A DNA stretch of 64,000 bases from Rhizomicrobium palustre. Lineage in GTDB: Bacteria; Pseudomonadota; Alphaproteobacteria; Micropepsales; Micropepsaceae. The translations under genes and the position numbers were made by a program. Location of the stretch: the NCBI RefSeq assembly GCF_011761565.1, contig NZ_JAASRM010000001.1, positions 1,178,139 to 1,242,138 on the forward strand, read 5' to 3'. The notes under the pieces are model-generated. The model saw only the letters and a list, made by a program, of their open reading frames with translations. It ran no database searches and was not told the origin of the DNA. This document shows, piece by piece, positions 17,518 through 27,859 of the stretch (the stretch's first letter is position 1; each line of letters opens with the position of its first letter).

Positions 17518-18021
17518 TTACGCTTGGCCTTGGCATTCCAGGATCGCGGCGGCAACCGCTTCCTGAGCCGTCTTGCCACCCCAGAGCACGAATTGGAAGG
17601 CGGGGTAATAATGCTCGCAGGCTTCCAGCGCCAAATTGAGCAGGCATTCCATTTGCGAATCCGAGGCATGGGCGTCGGGGAAAATCATCGCGTGGCGGAA
17701 AACGATGGTGCCGTCTTCCGGCCACAAGTCAAAATGGCCGATCCAAAGCCGCGCGTTGATGAACATCAGCAGCGAGGAAATATCTACCAGCCGCGTCTCA
17801 CCCTTCACGCGCATATCGAAGGCGCTCGAAAGATGCAGCGATTGCAGATCATCGCGCCAGGTGAAGCTGAAATGATGATCAGACCAGCGTCCCGCGACGG
17901 AGAGATTGAGTTCGTCCGCGCTCGCACGTTCGAAGGCCCAGCCATTCTCCTCCACCGTCCGCTCGAGCAGATCGAGCGGGTGCGGGCGGCTAGTTGTATG
18001 TTCTTGGTGAATGACGGTCAT
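17518..18021 (-). CDS. YbjN domain-containing protein
   Basis: A 167-residue cytoplasmic protein matching the YbjN/type III secretion chaperone-like fold found upstream of proC in alphaproteobacteria. Visible features are HPLDLLERTVEENGWAFER near the N-terminus, LHLSSAFDMRV in the middle, and FINARLWIGHFDLWPEDG followed by VFRHAM. The biochemical role is unknown; the family is thought to have a chaperone-like or regulatory role. The ATG at 18021 starts the conserved part; the longer open frame adds a sequence that does not look coding. Confidence 0.8.
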   Translation of the reverse strand: MTVIHQEHTTSRPHPLDLLERTVEENGWAFERASADELNLSVAGRWSDHHFSFTWRDDLQSLHLSSAFDMRVKGETRLVDISSLLMFINARLWIGHFDLWPEDGTIVFRHAMIFPDAHASDSQMECLLNLALEACEHYYPAFQFVLWGGKTAQEAVAAAILECQGQA

Positions 18022-18204
18022 GAACCCCGGGCTCCCGGCAACGCAAAACGAAGCAGTTGTGTGCCAAGCTGCCACAAGATTTTGCGTGAGCAAAGAGTCT
18101 GACCGAAATGCGCTTGGGGCACAGTGGTCAACTCACAGCTTTGCTTCTGTGCATTAACCAGCTTGTGTTGTGCGAGACTCTTGCGCTCGGGGAGCTTCTG
18201 TGAA

Positions 18205-18474
18205 TCAGACTGCTTCGTTCTGCTTCGCGCCGCCTTGAGCTGCCTCAACTGCGGCGATCCGTGCCTTCAGCGCCTCATTCTCGGCCAGCGCCTTCAGCGC
18301 CATCGCCTTGACCGCTTCGAACTCGTCGCGCGGCACGAAATCCAGATCGGCGATCATCTTCTCGAGGCGCTGCTTGATGAAGCCCTCCACTTCGGCCCGC
18401 ACGCCTTGGGCGGCGCCAGCGGCATCGGTGGCAAGACGGCCAAGACCGTCGAGGAAGGGGTTTTGAGTCTGCAT
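18205..18474 (-). CDS. ubiK: Accessory factor UbiK family protein (BMFP)
   Basis: An 89-residue protein of the YqiC/BMFP family. The N-terminus MQTQNPFLDGLGRLATDAAGA and the helical segment KMIADLDFVPRDEFEAVKAMA, followed by a coiled coil (ALAENEALKARIAAVEA), are characteristic. UbiK supports the ubiquinone biosynthesis complex in enterobacteria; the same role is inferred here. It is divergent from lgt with 182 bp between them, an arrangement common in alphaproteobacteria. Confidence 0.88.
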   Translation of the reverse strand: MQTQNPFLDGLGRLATDAAGAAQGVRAEVEGFIKQRLEKMIADLDFVPRDEFEAVKAMALKALAENEALKARIAAVEAAQGGAKQNEAV

Positions 18475-18656
18475 GGGCCTAGGTCCTTGTTCCGACTCCT
18501 ATATCGGCATTGCGCCGCGCTTCGGCAAGGGGCCTGCACCCGTCTTTGAGGCAATCTCATCCTGCCAAAGCCCTGATTTCGCGAGGTAAGCCCTGAAAAA
18601 CCCGTCATCAAGCTCTGCTTGACTAATATTGCGAAGCAGCGCGTCTTAAGGCACCC

Positions 18657-19628
18657 ATGTTGACCTATCCCGATCTTGATCCCGTCGCCATTCAGCTCGG
18701 CCCCTTTGCCGTGCGCTGGTATGCCTTGGCTTATATATCTGGCCTGCTGGCGGGCTGGTGGCTTTTGGTCAAGATGCTGCAGCAAAAGAGTCTTTGGGCT
18801 CGCCCGCCATTTTCCAGCACCTCGCCTGCGACCGCTGACGACATCGGGGACCTCTTTGTTTGGACCACTCTGGGTGTGGTGGTGGGCGGACGGCTGGGCT
18901 ACGACCTTTTCTATGGCATTTTCTATTGCGGCTTCTGGCCGGACGGGCGCGATTGCCATGGCCTTCCTTGGGCCTATGTCACAAATCCCCTGAACCTGAT
19001 CGCGCATTGGACACCGGGCGGGCTGCATCTCTTTGGCTTTCAGATTCCGATCTATATCCCGCAGCTTCTCGGCATGAGCTTCCATGGCGGGCTGGCGGGC
19101 GTCGTCGCCGCGATTGTCTGGTTCTGCAAGAAGCGGGGGCTCAACATGTTTTCGGTGGGCGATGCCATCGCCTCGGTGGCGCCGATCGGACTTTTCACCG
19201 GCCGCCTCGCCAACTTCATCAATGGCGAGCTCTGGGGCAAGGAAACCGACTCGCCCATCGGCATGGTGTTCTGCAACGACACCATTCGCGCCACCTATGG
19301 AAGATGCCTTGCGGGCATGAATCCGCGCTATCCGAGCCAGCTCATCGAAGCGGCCACCGAAGGCGTGTTGCTGTTCCTGCTGCTGCAACTGGCTATTCGC
19401 AAATTCCGCCTGCATGAACGGCCCGGGATGATCTGCGGCCTCTTCTTCTTGGGCTACGGCCTGGCACGTGCCTTTTCCGAGTTCTTCCGGGATTCGGAAT
19501 CGATGATCTATGGCTGGTTCAGTATGGGCATGCTGCTATCGCTCCCGATGTGGGCGGCTGCGGCCTTCTTCATTTGGGTTGCATACAAACAGCCCGCTTG
19601 GGCCAAAAAGCAAAGGAGCACGCCGTGA
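18657..19628 (+). CDS. lgt: Prolipoprotein diacylglyceryl transferase
   Basis: Inner-membrane enzyme that transfers diacylglycerol to the lipobox cysteine of prolipoproteins. The 323-residue, multi-helix protein has the conserved VRWYALAY near the N-terminus, WTTLGVVVGGRLGYDLFY, the catalytic-site segments FHGGLAGVV and GRLANFINGELWGKET, and YPSQLIEA. The stop overlaps the next gene start (GTGA). It starts the lgt-midA-pgeF unit. Confidence 0.96.
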   Translation: MLTYPDLDPVAIQLGPFAVRWYALAYISGLLAGWWLLVKMLQQKSLWARPPFSSTSPATADDIGDLFVWTTLGVVVGGRLGYDLFYGIFYCGFWPDGRDCHGLPWAYVTNPLNLIAHWTPGGLHLFGFQIPIYIPQLLGMSFHGGLAGVVAAIVWFCKKRGLNMFSVGDAIASVAPIGLFTGRLANFINGELWGKETDSPIGMVFCNDTIRATYGRCLAGMNPRYPSQLIEAATEGVLLFLLLQLAIRKFRLHERPGMICGLFFLGYGLARAFSEFFRDSESMIYGWFSMGMLLSLPMWAAAAFFIWVAYKQPAWAKKQRSTP

Positions 19629-20704
19629 ACGCATTGGGACAGCGTATCGCCGAACTCATCGCCGCGAACGGCCCCATTTCCGTCGCCCAGTTCATGACAC
19701 TGTGCCAGTTCGATGCCCAAGCCGGCTCTTATACAGCGCGGGCGACCATCGGGCGAGATTTCATCACCTCACCGGAAGTCAGCCAGACCTTTGGTGAGAT
19801 GATCGGGCTTTGGGTGGCGCAGACCTGGCACGATCAAGGCCGCCCCGCCAATCCCCGCCTTGTGGAGCTTGGCCCCGGCCGCGGCACCTTGATGGCCGAT
19901 GCCTTGCGCACCCTGACCGCCGCCGTGCCGGAATTTTTGCTCGATGCCGAAGTCGTGCTGGTGGAGGCAAGCAGTGTACTTGCTTCGGTTCAGCGCGATA
20001 AGCTCGCCAATATCCAAGCCGACATTGAATGGACGGACCGCTTCAGCGACGCCCTCACCGACCGCCCGCTGTTTTTGATCGCCAATGAGTTCTTCGACTG
20101 TTTGCCGGTGAAGCAATTCGTCAAGACCGAGCGCGGCTGGTGTGAGCGGATGATCGGGCTTTCCGGCGATGCATTGCAGTTCGTCCTTGCACCCGAACCC
20201 GGCATCCCTGCGCCTGCAGGCAGCGAAGAGGTCCCGCTCGGCGCCGTCTATGAGGTGGCGCCCGCCGCTGGCGTTCTGGCCGAGGAAATCTCCCGCACAG
20301 TCGAAACCCAGGGCGGCGGCGCGGTGATCATCGATTACGGTTATACCCATCAAGAATTCGGCGAGACCTTGCAGGCCATCGCCAACGGCAAATACGCCGA
20401 TCTCCTGGCCGCACCTGGCGAAAGCGATATCTCGGCGCATGTCGATTTCATCGCCTTGAAGGAAGCTGGCCTTCGCGGAGGCGCGGCGGTGTCGGGTCCG
20501 GCGACGCAGTGCAACTTCCTCGCCGATCTCGGCATCGGCGCACGCGGCGAGAGGCTCATCATCGCCAACCCCACAGAGGCCAAGCAGATCTACGCCGCCA
20601 TTGACCGGCTGGTAAATCCGGCTGAGATGGGCGCGCTCTTCAAGGTTCTCACCTTCGCGCCGAAGAACGCGCCGCAAGCGCCCGGCTTCGGATTCGAAGA
20701 ATAA
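19625..20704 (+). CDS. Class I SAM-dependent methyltransferase, MidA/NDUFAF7 family
   Basis: A 359-residue DUF185-family protein. The SAM-binding motif VELGPGRGTLMADAL is at about residues 79-93, and NEFFDCLPVKQF is a family signature. The mitochondrial homologue NDUFAF7 dimethylates an arginine of complex I subunit NDUFS2; the bacterial target is assumed but unproven. The GTG at 19625 overlaps the lgt stop, so the long upstream open frame is not needed. pgeF follows after 25 bp. Confidence 0.88.
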   Translation: MNALGQRIAELIAANGPISVAQFMTLCQFDAQAGSYTARATIGRDFITSPEVSQTFGEMIGLWVAQTWHDQGRPANPRLVELGPGRGTLMADALRTLTAAVPEFLLDAEVVLVEASSVLASVQRDKLANIQADIEWTDRFSDALTDRPLFLIANEFFDCLPVKQFVKTERGWCERMIGLSGDALQFVLAPEPGIPAPAGSEEVPLGAVYEVAPAAGVLAEEISRTVETQGGGAVIIDYGYTHQEFGETLQAIANGKYADLLAAPGESDISAHVDFIALKEAGLRGGAAVSGPATQCNFLADLGIGARGERLIIANPTEAKQIYAAIDRLVNPAEMGALFKVLTFAPKNAPQAPGFGFEE

Positions 20705-20729
20705 ACGATACGAAAGACGCACGATCTCC

Positions 20730-21494
20730 ATGCTGATGCTGAAAGCGGCAGGTCTTGCCGCGCCGAGTATTGACCACGGTTTTTTCGGCCGTCCCGGGGG
20801 CGTTTCGACAGGGCTTTACGCCGGGCTCAATTGCGGTCCGGGCTCGGGAGATGAGCGCGCTTCTGTGCTGGAGAATCGCCGCCGCGCCGCCGAAGCCTTA
20901 GGGGGCGGGGCGCTTGTGACTCTCTATCAGGTCCACAGCGCGGAGGCGGTGAGCGTGACGGCGCCATGGGACATCGGTAATGCGCCGCATGCCGATGCAA
21001 TGGCGACCAATGTGCCAGGCATCATTCTTGGCATTCTCACCGCCGATTGCGCGCCAGTGCTGCTGGCTGATTCTGAGGCGCGCGTGATTGGCGCCGCACA
21101 TGCGGGCTGGAAAGGCGCCATTGGCGGCGTGACCGATAGCGTGATCGCCGCCATGGAAAAGCTCGGCGCAGCACGCGCGCGCATCACGGCGGCCATCGGC
21201 CCCTGCATCGCGCAACAAAGCTACGAAGTGGATGGCGCGTTCCGGGAGCGTTTCCTGGCCTCCGCCGCCGGAAATGACACCTATTTCATCCCAAGCCATC
21301 GCGAGGGCCATTATCGCTTCGCGCTTGAAGATTATGTCGCGGCACGGCTCGCGAAAGCTGGCATCGCCTCGGTCGAAAAACTCTCCACCGATACCTATGC
21401 CGCCGATGACCTCTACTTCAGCTTCAGGCGCGCGACTCACCGTGGCGAGGCTGATTACGGGCGCGACCTTTCGGCCATTCACTTAAAACCCTAA
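20730..21494 (+). CDS. pgeF: Peptidoglycan editing factor PgeF
   Basis: A 254-residue member of the multicopper polyphenol oxidase/laccase-like (YfiH) family. PgeF removes muropeptides carrying L-Ser in place of L-Ala; homologues act as purine-nucleoside hydrolases or phosphorylases. The active-site metal ligands are visible as His in YQVHS, Cys in TADCAPV and His in AAHAGWKG. HGFFGRPGGVS and GPCI are family signatures. An alternative ATG lies at 20736. It is the third gene of the lgt unit. Confidence 0.92.
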   Translation: MLMLKAAGLAAPSIDHGFFGRPGGVSTGLYAGLNCGPGSGDERASVLENRRRAAEALGGGALVTLYQVHSAEAVSVTAPWDIGNAPHADAMATNVPGIILGILTADCAPVLLADSEARVIGAAHAGWKGAIGGVTDSVIAAMEKLGAARARITAAIGPCIAQQSYEVDGAFRERFLASAAGNDTYFIPSHREGHYRFALEDYVAARLAKAGIASVEKLSTDTYAADDLYFSFRRATHRGEADYGRDLSAIHLKP

Positions 21495-21720
21495 ATAAAC
21501 ATGGCCGGATTCGGGCTCGAAGACGGCACCATTGCGGTTCACCTTTGTCACAAATCCCGCGCTGCGCGCGAAAAACTGTGGCCGCACCGATACGGATATT
21601 CCGCGCGCGGTAAATGCGGTGGCAAAAGGGGTGAATAAGCGAGATTCGGGTTTACCCACCCCCCTCCCCTTGCTAAAAGCCCGGTCATCACAACGTCACA
21701 AAAAAGGGGTGGTGAGGGCC

Positions 21721-22683
21721 ATGGTCGACTTGAAGGCGACTGAGGGCATGAAGCTGCTTGCCGGTAACTCGAACCGGGCTCTGGCAGACGCCATCGCTCA
21801 GTATCTGCAAATTCCGCTGACCAAGGCCGCCGTTCGCCGTTTCGCGGATCTGGAGATCTTCGTGGAGATCCAGGAAAACGTCCGCGGCGAGGACATGTTT
21901 GTCCTGCAATCGACCAGCTTTCCGGCAAACGACAATCTGATGGAAATGCTCATCATGATTGACGCGCTCCGCCGGGCCTCCGCCAAGCGCATCACCGCCG
22001 TCATCCCCTATTTCGGCTATGCCCGCCAGGACCGCAAAGTCGGACCGCGCACGCCGATTTCCGCCAAGCTCGTCGCCAATCTGATCACCCAGGCCGGTGC
22101 CAGCCGCGTGCTCACCGTTGATCTGCACGCAGGGCAAATACAGGGCTTCTTCGACATCCCGACCGACAACCTCTATGCCCAGCCCGTCATTGTGAAGGAC
22201 ATCAAGGACGCGCTTGGCCATGGTGACCACCTGATGGTGGTCTCGCCGGACGTCGGGGGTGTGGTCCGCGCCCGTGGCCTTGCCAAGCGCATTGGGGCTG
22301 ATCTCGCCATCGTCGATAAGCGCCGCGAGCGCGCGGGCGAATCGGAAGTGATGAACATCATCGGCAACCCGGCCGGACGCTCCTGCATCCTGGTGGACGA
22401 CATCGTCGATTCCGCCGGCACGATCTGCAACGCCGCCGAGGCGCTGATGAAAGCCGGGGCCAAGGAAGTCTTCGCCTATGCCACGCATGGCGTGTTTTCG
22501 GGCGGTGCGGTGTCGCGCATCCAGAATTCGGCGCTGAAATCGATGGTGGTGACCGATACCATCGCGGCCACGCCTGAAGTGGCGAAATGCCCGAATATCC
22601 GGCGCATTTCTATCGCCCCGCTGATCGGCGAAGCGATGCACCGCATCAGCAACGAAGAGAGCGTGTCGAGCCTGTTCGACTAA
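21721..22683 (+). CDS. prs: Ribose-phosphate pyrophosphokinase
   Basis: Makes PRPP from ribose 5-phosphate and ATP for nucleotide, histidine and tryptophan synthesis. The chain is about 320 residues with KLLAGNSN at the N-terminus, [11 protein letters not shown], the [11 protein letters not shown] segment, KRR flexible loop and the PRPP-binding signature [13 protein letters not shown]. The start may be ATG 21721 or ATG 21748 (MKLLAGNSN); both have GAGG upstream. A 226-bp gap to pgeF probably holds its own promoter. It converges on the TPR gene with a few bases of overlap. Confidence 0.96.
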   Translation: MVDLKATEGMKLLAGNSNRALADAIAQYLQIPLTKAAVRRFADLEIFVEIQENVRGEDMFVLQSTSFPANDNLMEMLIMIDALRRASAKRITAVIPYFGYARQDRKVGPRTPISAKLVANLITQAGASRVLTVDLHAGQIQGFFDIPTDNLYAQPVIVKDIKDALGHGDHLMVVSPDVGGVVRARGLAKRIGADLAIVDKRRERAGESEVMNIIGNPAGRSCILVDDIVDSAGTICNAAEALMKAGAKEVFAYATHGVFSGGAVSRIQNSALKSMVVTDTIAATPEVAKCPNIRRISIAPLIGEAMHRISNEESVSSLFD

Positions 22684-25091
22684 GGCGCAGGCTTGATGCC
22701 GTATCCGGCGTAGATGGACGCAATCTCCGGCTCCAGCTTCACGGCCGCGGCTATATCTTTATTGCCCTGCTCGGTCTCGCCTAGGCGGATATATGCAAGT
22801 CCACGCATATATCGCGATGCCGCGAGATCAGGCACGATTGCTAGCGCTGCATCGAAGTCCCTGATTGCATCGCGATAGCGCTCCTGGCGGAAATAGACCA
22901 CACCGCGCGAATCCAGGGCTATTGCCGTGTTCGATTTGATCGATAGCGCGTGATCACAGTCTGCCTGGGCCTTTTGCAGGTCGCGATTCCATACCGCCCG
23001 AAGCCAGCAGCGCTCATTGTAAGAATCGACGAGGTCTGGCCGCAAAGCGACGAGCTTATCCAAATCGGCGAGGGATTTTTCGTATTGGCCGAGTTCCAAG
23101 AGGATCACGGCGTGGTCTCGCAAGGCTTGCCACAACTTTGGATTGCGCAAAAATGCGGCTTCAAAATCGGCAAGCGCCTTATCGTTCTGGTTCAGACTTC
23201 GCCAAGCCCTCGCCCGAAGGTTATAGGCCAGGGCGTTGTCAGGATCTAATTCAATCACCTTATCAATATCGGCAATCACCGCACCGAAATTGCCATAGCG
23301 AACATTTAGCTGGGCGCGCTGGTCGAAAAACATGGGGTTTGCCGGCTCCAAGGCAATCGCACGGTCGCAATCACTGCGCGCTTCTGCGAAACGCGCCGGC
23401 GTCTGTTCGGGATCAAAAGCAAGGACTCTGCAACGATTGGCGTAGAAATAGCCGACCTTGGGATCAAGCTTGATTGCCCGCGCCAAGAACTCAGCTCCCC
23501 TGCCATGCTCCCCCTCCGCAGCGGATATGAGCCCGCGAAGATTAAGGGCGGCCGGGCTCTTCGGGCTTAGCTTCAGGGCAACATCGAGATCAGCTTCAGC
23601 GAGTTTGTAATGGCCGAGTAGATATTGCGCTTTGCCTCGATCGAAGCGTGCTTCCAGCGAATTCGGATAGGCTTTGGCATAGCGATCAAAATCCTCCAAA
23701 GCATGCGCGTTGTCAGAGGCCGCTGCATAGGCCGTCGCGCGATCGTGGATAAGCGACAGGTCGCCGGGGGAAAGGGCTATGGCGGCGTTATAGTCCTCAA
23801 TACCCCGGCGAGGATCTCCGGAATCGACATAAGCCTGAGCACGCCAGCGCAAGGCTCGAACGGATTTCGGGTTCATTGCCAAGGCGGCATTGAGCTCTGT
23901 CATAGCCTCCGTATAGCGTTTGCGCTCTACAAAAATCTGCCCGCGGTTAATGTGGGAATTGATGTTCTTGGGGTTGGCCACAATCGCCATGGCGTAATCG
24001 GTCAGAGCCAGATCACCTTCACTCAATGCGTGATGGGCAACGCCTCGATTATTATAGGCACGAGATGCGTGCGGATCGAGTTTGATCGCTTCATCCAGAT
24101 CACGGATCGATTGCCTGAACTGCCCGAGCTGCTGATATGCGGTACCGCGGACGTAGTAGGCCTCGGATAGCTTGGGATTGAGATCAATGGCCTTACTGAG
24201 ATCGTCGATGGCACGCTGATAGGCCTGCAATTCGAAGTTACAGGAGCCGCGACCCAAATATGCTTGCGCCAGACGATCGATCCTGAGCAGGCGGTCGTAA
24301 TCGCGTATCGCATCGGCCCATTTATTCTGACCCTGCAAGATTTCCGCTCGGTCAAACAGCGCGGGCGCGAAGTCTGCGCGCAATTTCAGCGCAATATCGA
24401 GCTCTTTAAGGGCCGCCTCTTCGTCGCCGAGCGCCAATCGAGCCCGGGCGCGATAGCCAATCGCCTCCGCAAAGTCTGGCCGCAAAGCAATTGCCCGATC
24501 AAACATCTCTCGCGCGCGCTCGGGACTATCGAAGGAGAGATATAGCACTCCGTAATAGAAAGCCTGCTCTGACGAGCCGGCTTTCAGCTTTTTCAAATCC
24601 TCCAGCGTGAGGCCATATTTCCCACTGGTATCGCCAAAAGCCGCCTTTGCGGCCTCCTCCACATTGTTCTTGGCGAACGCGTCAAAGATCCTTTCAGCCT
24701 CATCATATTCTTTGAGATAGATATAAAGATCGGCGAGATTCGACATTGCATCGGGGTTGCTCTCATCCTGCGAAAGAGCGGCCTTATAATCCGCGCGCGC
24801 CTTATCTAAATGCCCAAGGACATATTGGGCATAACCGCGCGCGTTCAACACGGATACATGCCACTCTTTGTCCAAGCCAAAGTCGGTTTCGAGTTTACTG
24901 CAGGCAGCAATGACCGCCTCGGCGTTCTCGATCGTGACAGGCTGAAAGCAGGTGTCGGCAAATGCCTGGCCACCCTTGCGCGGCTCAAGCTTCGGCGCGG
25001 TGAGAGGCCGTGATATCGCCGAGGACACCCCGGCGACCGCCGGTACCGTCACGGTGAGGCCCAACACCACCGCCGTAATACGCCAAATCAC
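22680..25091 (-). CDS. Large exported tetratricopeptide-repeat protein
   Basis: About 803 residues, nearly all TPR units of 34 residues. The recurring pattern is A-x-x-Y(D)-x-A-I-x-x-x-P-x, for example [20 protein letters not shown] and [19 protein letters not shown], with more than 18 repeats by eye. The N-terminus from the GTG at 25091 is a signal peptide ([19 protein letters not shown]) with GGGGG four bases upstream. GTG at 25166 would add a polar stretch before the signal and has no ribosome site. No catalytic domain is visible; it is probably a periplasmic protein-binding scaffold. It is divergent from the methyltransferase and overlaps the prs end. Confidence 0.88.
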   Translation of the reverse strand: MIWRITAVVLGLTVTVPAVAGVSSAISRPLTAPKLEPRKGGQAFADTCFQPVTIENAEAVIAACSKLETDFGLDKEWHVSVLNARGYAQYVLGHLDKARADYKAALSQDESNPDAMSNLADLYIYLKEYDEAERIFDAFAKNNVEEAAKAAFGDTSGKYGLTLEDLKKLKAGSSEQAFYYGVLYLSFDSPERAREMFDRAIALRPDFAEAIGYRARARLALGDEEAALKELDIALKLRADFAPALFDRAEILQGQNKWADAIRDYDRLLRIDRLAQAYLGRGSCNFELQAYQRAIDDLSKAIDLNPKLSEAYYVRGTAYQQLGQFRQSIRDLDEAIKLDPHASRAYNNRGVAHHALSEGDLALTDYAMAIVANPKNINSHINRGQIFVERKRYTEAMTELNAALAMNPKSVRALRWRAQAYVDSGDPRRGIEDYNAAIALSPGDLSLIHDRATAYAAASDNAHALEDFDRYAKAYPNSLEARFDRGKAQYLLGHYKLAEADLDVALKLSPKSPAALNLRGLISAAEGEHGRGAEFLARAIKLDPKVGYFYANRCRVLAFDPEQTPARFAEARSDCDRAIALEPANPMFFDQRAQLNVRYGNFGAVIADIDKVIELDPDNALAYNLRARAWRSLNQNDKALADFEAAFLRNPKLWQALRDHAVILLELGQYEKSLADLDKLVALRPDLVDSYNERCWLRAVWNRDLQKAQADCDHALSIKSNTAIALDSRGVVYFRQERYRDAIRDFDAALAIVPDLAASRYMRGLAYIRLGETEQGNKDIAAAVKLEPEIASIYAGYGIKPAP

Positions 25092-25317
25092 ATTGCCCCC
25101 ACTGGAAACCGACACAATCCCACTTGGACGCAAGCATAAATCGGATCTCCCAAGGACAATAGTCACCGTGGCGCAAAGTCGCGAGAAAGATCGACGAAGC
25201 TGCGCTGGTCGGAACCGGGAATCCCCCGCTTCGGACAGTCAGAAAATCTTCTGTGCAACCCCCGCCCCGTCCGCCTAGTGTGCATCCCGAAACGCACCTC
25301 AAGCGTACCTGTTTGCC

Positions 25318-26157
25318 ATGCAAGACCACCAAGCCAGCCGGACGGCCCTGGGCGTGGCCTATATCCGGGCCGCACACCAGATTCTGGACAGCCATCCCTT
25401 GCTCTTCGCCGATCCCGTGGCTGTGCGCTTCTTGGGGCCGGACACGGCGGACGCCATCCATGGCATGATTGCGCGTCATCAGCATCCGCGTGGCCGCGGG
25501 CTTAGAAGCCATGTCTGCCTGCGCGCGCGTTTCGCCGAGGATATGCTGGCTGAGGAAGCCGCCAATGGCGCCACCACCTATGTATTGGTGGGTGCAGGCT
25601 TCGACACATTCGCGTTTCGTCAACCGCATTTTGCCAAAGGCATGCGGATTGTGGAGATCGATCACCCCGCCACCCAGGCGGCCAAACGACAGATGATTGC
25701 CGCTGCCGAGCTCACCGTTCCGGAAAACTTACGCTTTGCTGCCGCCGATTTCACTCGCGAAGGTCTCGGCGATGTTTTGGGACGGCTTGGAATTGACCCG
25801 AACGAAGGCGTTTACTTCTCCTGGCTCGGCGTCTCCATGTATTTGACCGAGGCCGATATCGACAAAAGCCTCGAAGCCATGGCGAAGGTTTCAACGCGCG
25901 CCAGTATCACCCTCACTTTCCGCCAGCCGCCCGATCCTTCGATGCCGGCCGAAAAGGAAATCGCAGATGTGGTGGCCGCGATGGGCGAGCCCTTCATCAG
26001 TGCCTTCAGCGAAGAGGCGATGGCGGAAAAGCTTAAGCAAAAGGGCTTTGCGCAGCAGAATTTCCTCGATCCGGAAAACGCGGCCACGCGCTATTACGCC
26101 GAGCAGCGCGATCTTCCGCCGCCGCGGCGCACCACCATCGTGCACGCCGCACGTTAA
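25318..26157 (+). CDS. Class I SAM-dependent methyltransferase, LCMT/TIGR00027-like
   Basis: A 279-residue methyltransferase resembling the leucine carboxyl methyltransferase-like family. Features are SRTALGVAYIRAAHQILD with FADPVAVRF at the N-terminus, an R-x-R motif (RARFAEDML), the SAM site YVLVGAGFDTFAFR (about residues 89-102), EIDHPATQ after it, and YFSWLGVSMYLT. The substrate is unknown; members include enzymes acting on carboxyl or hydroxyl groups of secondary metabolites. Divergent from the TPR gene, convergent with the SirB2-like gene. Confidence 0.87.
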   Translation: MQDHQASRTALGVAYIRAAHQILDSHPLLFADPVAVRFLGPDTADAIHGMIARHQHPRGRGLRSHVCLRARFAEDMLAEEAANGATTYVLVGAGFDTFAFRQPHFAKGMRIVEIDHPATQAAKRQMIAAAELTVPENLRFAAADFTREGLGDVLGRLGIDPNEGVYFSWLGVSMYLTEADIDKSLEAMAKVSTRASITLTFRQPPDPSMPAEKEIADVVAAMGEPFISAFSEEAMAEKLKQKGFAQQNFLDPENAATRYYAEQRDLPPPRRTTIVHAAR

Positions 26158-26166
26158 GCCCTAAGC

Positions 26167-26574
26167 TCACCCCGCCAGCAATGGCGCGAAGAAGCCAAAC
26201 GGGCTCTTGGCATGGGCGATACTGGCGATGAAGACAAAGACTGCCAGTGCGGCCCCAAAAGCGATGAGGCGATGGGTTTGCGTCTTGCCGCGCTTCAAGG
26301 CGATGGAGCCAAGGACGATATAGACCACGACCAGCAGGACCTTGGCCGTCAGCCAGGCATTGGCGAAGGGATATTGCTGGATGATCACGGTCAGGGTGAT
26401 CGCGGCGGCCAAAAGGATGCTGTCCACCGTATAGCTGAGGTAGCGCACGGACGCCGCCATGGGCCAGCGTTGGCGCAGCAGCAGAAGACCAAGCCCGCGC
26501 AGGAAGAATAGCCCGCCGGAGGCCGCCACCGCCGCCAGATGCACATGCAATACAGCCGAATGTACCGGATCCAT
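26167..26574 (-). CDS. SirB2-like small membrane protein
   Basis: A 135-residue inner-membrane protein with four hydrophobic helices. The pattern HLAAVAASGGLFFLRGLGL, LSYTVDSILLAAAITL, AKVLLVVVYIVLG and a C-terminal FVFIASIAHAKSP matches the SirB2 family, first noted as affecting invasion gene expression in Salmonella; a molecular role is not established. The start at 26574 (MDPVH) follows AAAGGGCG. A longer open frame to 26733 was rejected because the added part is polar and unlike the family. Confidence 0.82.
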   Translation of the reverse strand: MDPVHSAVLHVHLAAVAASGGLFFLRGLGLLLLRQRWPMAASVRYLSYTVDSILLAAAITLTVIIQQYPFANAWLTAKVLLVVVYIVLGSIALKRGKTQTHRLIAFGAALAVFVFIASIAHAKSPFGFFAPLLAG

Positions 26575-26705
26575 CGCCCGCCCTTTAAAAATATCAGTAT
26601 GCTGCTTACCACATTCTACGGCACCGCTCCCGCATGGGCGAGACGCAAACCTGGCCTTCCGAAACTGAAAAACCGTGTATTCTCCGGTTCGACACGAGGG
26701 CCCTG

Positions 26706-27764
26706 ATGACCGATAGCGATTACGAAGCGCCACATGGCAGCATCCCGCATAAGCCGTCCGCCGATGCGGTATTTGTCCGCCGGGCCCTCCTAGGCGGGCT
26801 CGTCGTCGGGCTTTTGCTCGCGCTTTGGCAGGTTTCGCTGGTTCTGATTCTGACCTTTGGCGGCATTGTCGTCGCGGTGGCTTTGCGCAATCTCGCCGGG
26901 CCGCTGGGGCGCTGGCTTAAGGTGCCCGACCGGGTGGCGCTGCTCATCACCGTCCTGGATGTGAGCTTTATCGCGCTAGGCTTTTTCTACTTTTTCGGCG
27001 CCATGGCGGCGCATCAGTTTTCATCCCTCATCGCCCGCCTGCCGCAGACCCTCGACTCGGCCAAGATATTGCTGGGTGAATCCCTATTGGGGCGGCAAAT
27101 CCTGGCCGCGCTGGATCAGGGCGGCAACGCGGCGGAGCGGCTGACGGCGGCCCTGCCTCTGGCGGGCGGCATTTTGGGCGGGCTGGGCGAGGCGGCGCTG
27201 ATGATCGTGGTCGGCATTTACCTCGCCGCCGACCCGCCGCTTTATATCCATGGCGTGCTCCGCTTGGTGCCGCCGCGCCGCCGGACTCGCACCCTGCAAA
27301 TCCTGAACGCGGTGGGCGAGGCCCTGCAGAAATGGCTCTTGGGCATGACCCTCGACATGCTGCTTTTGGGGGTAATGACCTTCATCGGGCTTTGGGCGAT
27401 TGGCGTGCCGCTGCCCTTCGCGCTGGCCGTTTTGTCCGGCGTGGCGGTGTTCGTGCCCTATATCGGCCCGGCGATCGCGATGATTCCCGGCCTGCTCCTG
27501 GCCTTCAGCGTGCGCCCGATCCTCGCCCTTTACGCAGCAGGGGTCTACACGGTGGTCCTGACCATCGAGGCGTATGTCAGCCAGCCCCTGCTCCAGCGCT
27601 GGGCCGTGTCCCTGCCCGCGATCTTTAACCTATTGGCGATCTTGGTCTTTGCGCCGCTTTTCGGGATTTGGGGCGCGATTCTGGCCACCCCGCTCTCCGT
27701 CGCACTGTGGGTGCTGGTGCAGAAGATTTACATTGAAGACGTGCTGGACGACCGCAAGGGATAA
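26706..27764 (+). CDS. AI-2E family transporter (UPF0118)
   Basis: A 352-residue polytopic membrane protein. Seven to eight helices are visible, with paired N-terminal helices (residues 24-65), a central cytoplasmic-rich region, and the conserved C-terminal block VFVPYIGPAIAMIPGLLLA followed by LVFAPLFGIWGAILATPL. Members include putative exporters of autoinducer-2 and Na+/H+ antiporters, so the substrate is open. The ATG at 26706 follows GAGGG. A terminator lies 60 bp after the stop. Confidence 0.9.
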   Translation: MTDSDYEAPHGSIPHKPSADAVFVRRALLGGLVVGLLLALWQVSLVLILTFGGIVVAVALRNLAGPLGRWLKVPDRVALLITVLDVSFIALGFFYFFGAMAAHQFSSLIARLPQTLDSAKILLGESLLGRQILAALDQGGNAAERLTAALPLAGGILGGLGEAALMIVVGIYLAADPPLYIHGVLRLVPPRRRTRTLQILNAVGEALQKWLLGMTLDMLLLGVMTFIGLWAIGVPLPFALAVLSGVAVFVPYIGPAIAMIPGLLLAFSVRPILALYAAGVYTVVLTIEAYVSQPLLQRWAVSLPAIFNLLAILVFAPLFGIWGAILATPLSVALWVLVQKIYIEDVLDDRKG

Positions 27765-27824
27765 GGACGAAATCAGCTTGCGGTTGCATACCCTCAAGCC
27801 TAGCTTGTCCCCCGCTTTGGTCCG

Positions 27825-27849
27825 AAAAGCCGCGCCCGCGGCGTTTTTT
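27825..27849 (+). terminator. Rho-independent terminator after the AI-2E family gene
   Basis: An A-tract, GCCGC (27829-27833), GCCC loop, GCGGC (27838-27842) and then G plus six T residues. It separates the accessory block from the rplY operon. Confidence 0.7.
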
Positions 27850-27859
27850 GGGAGTCCGG

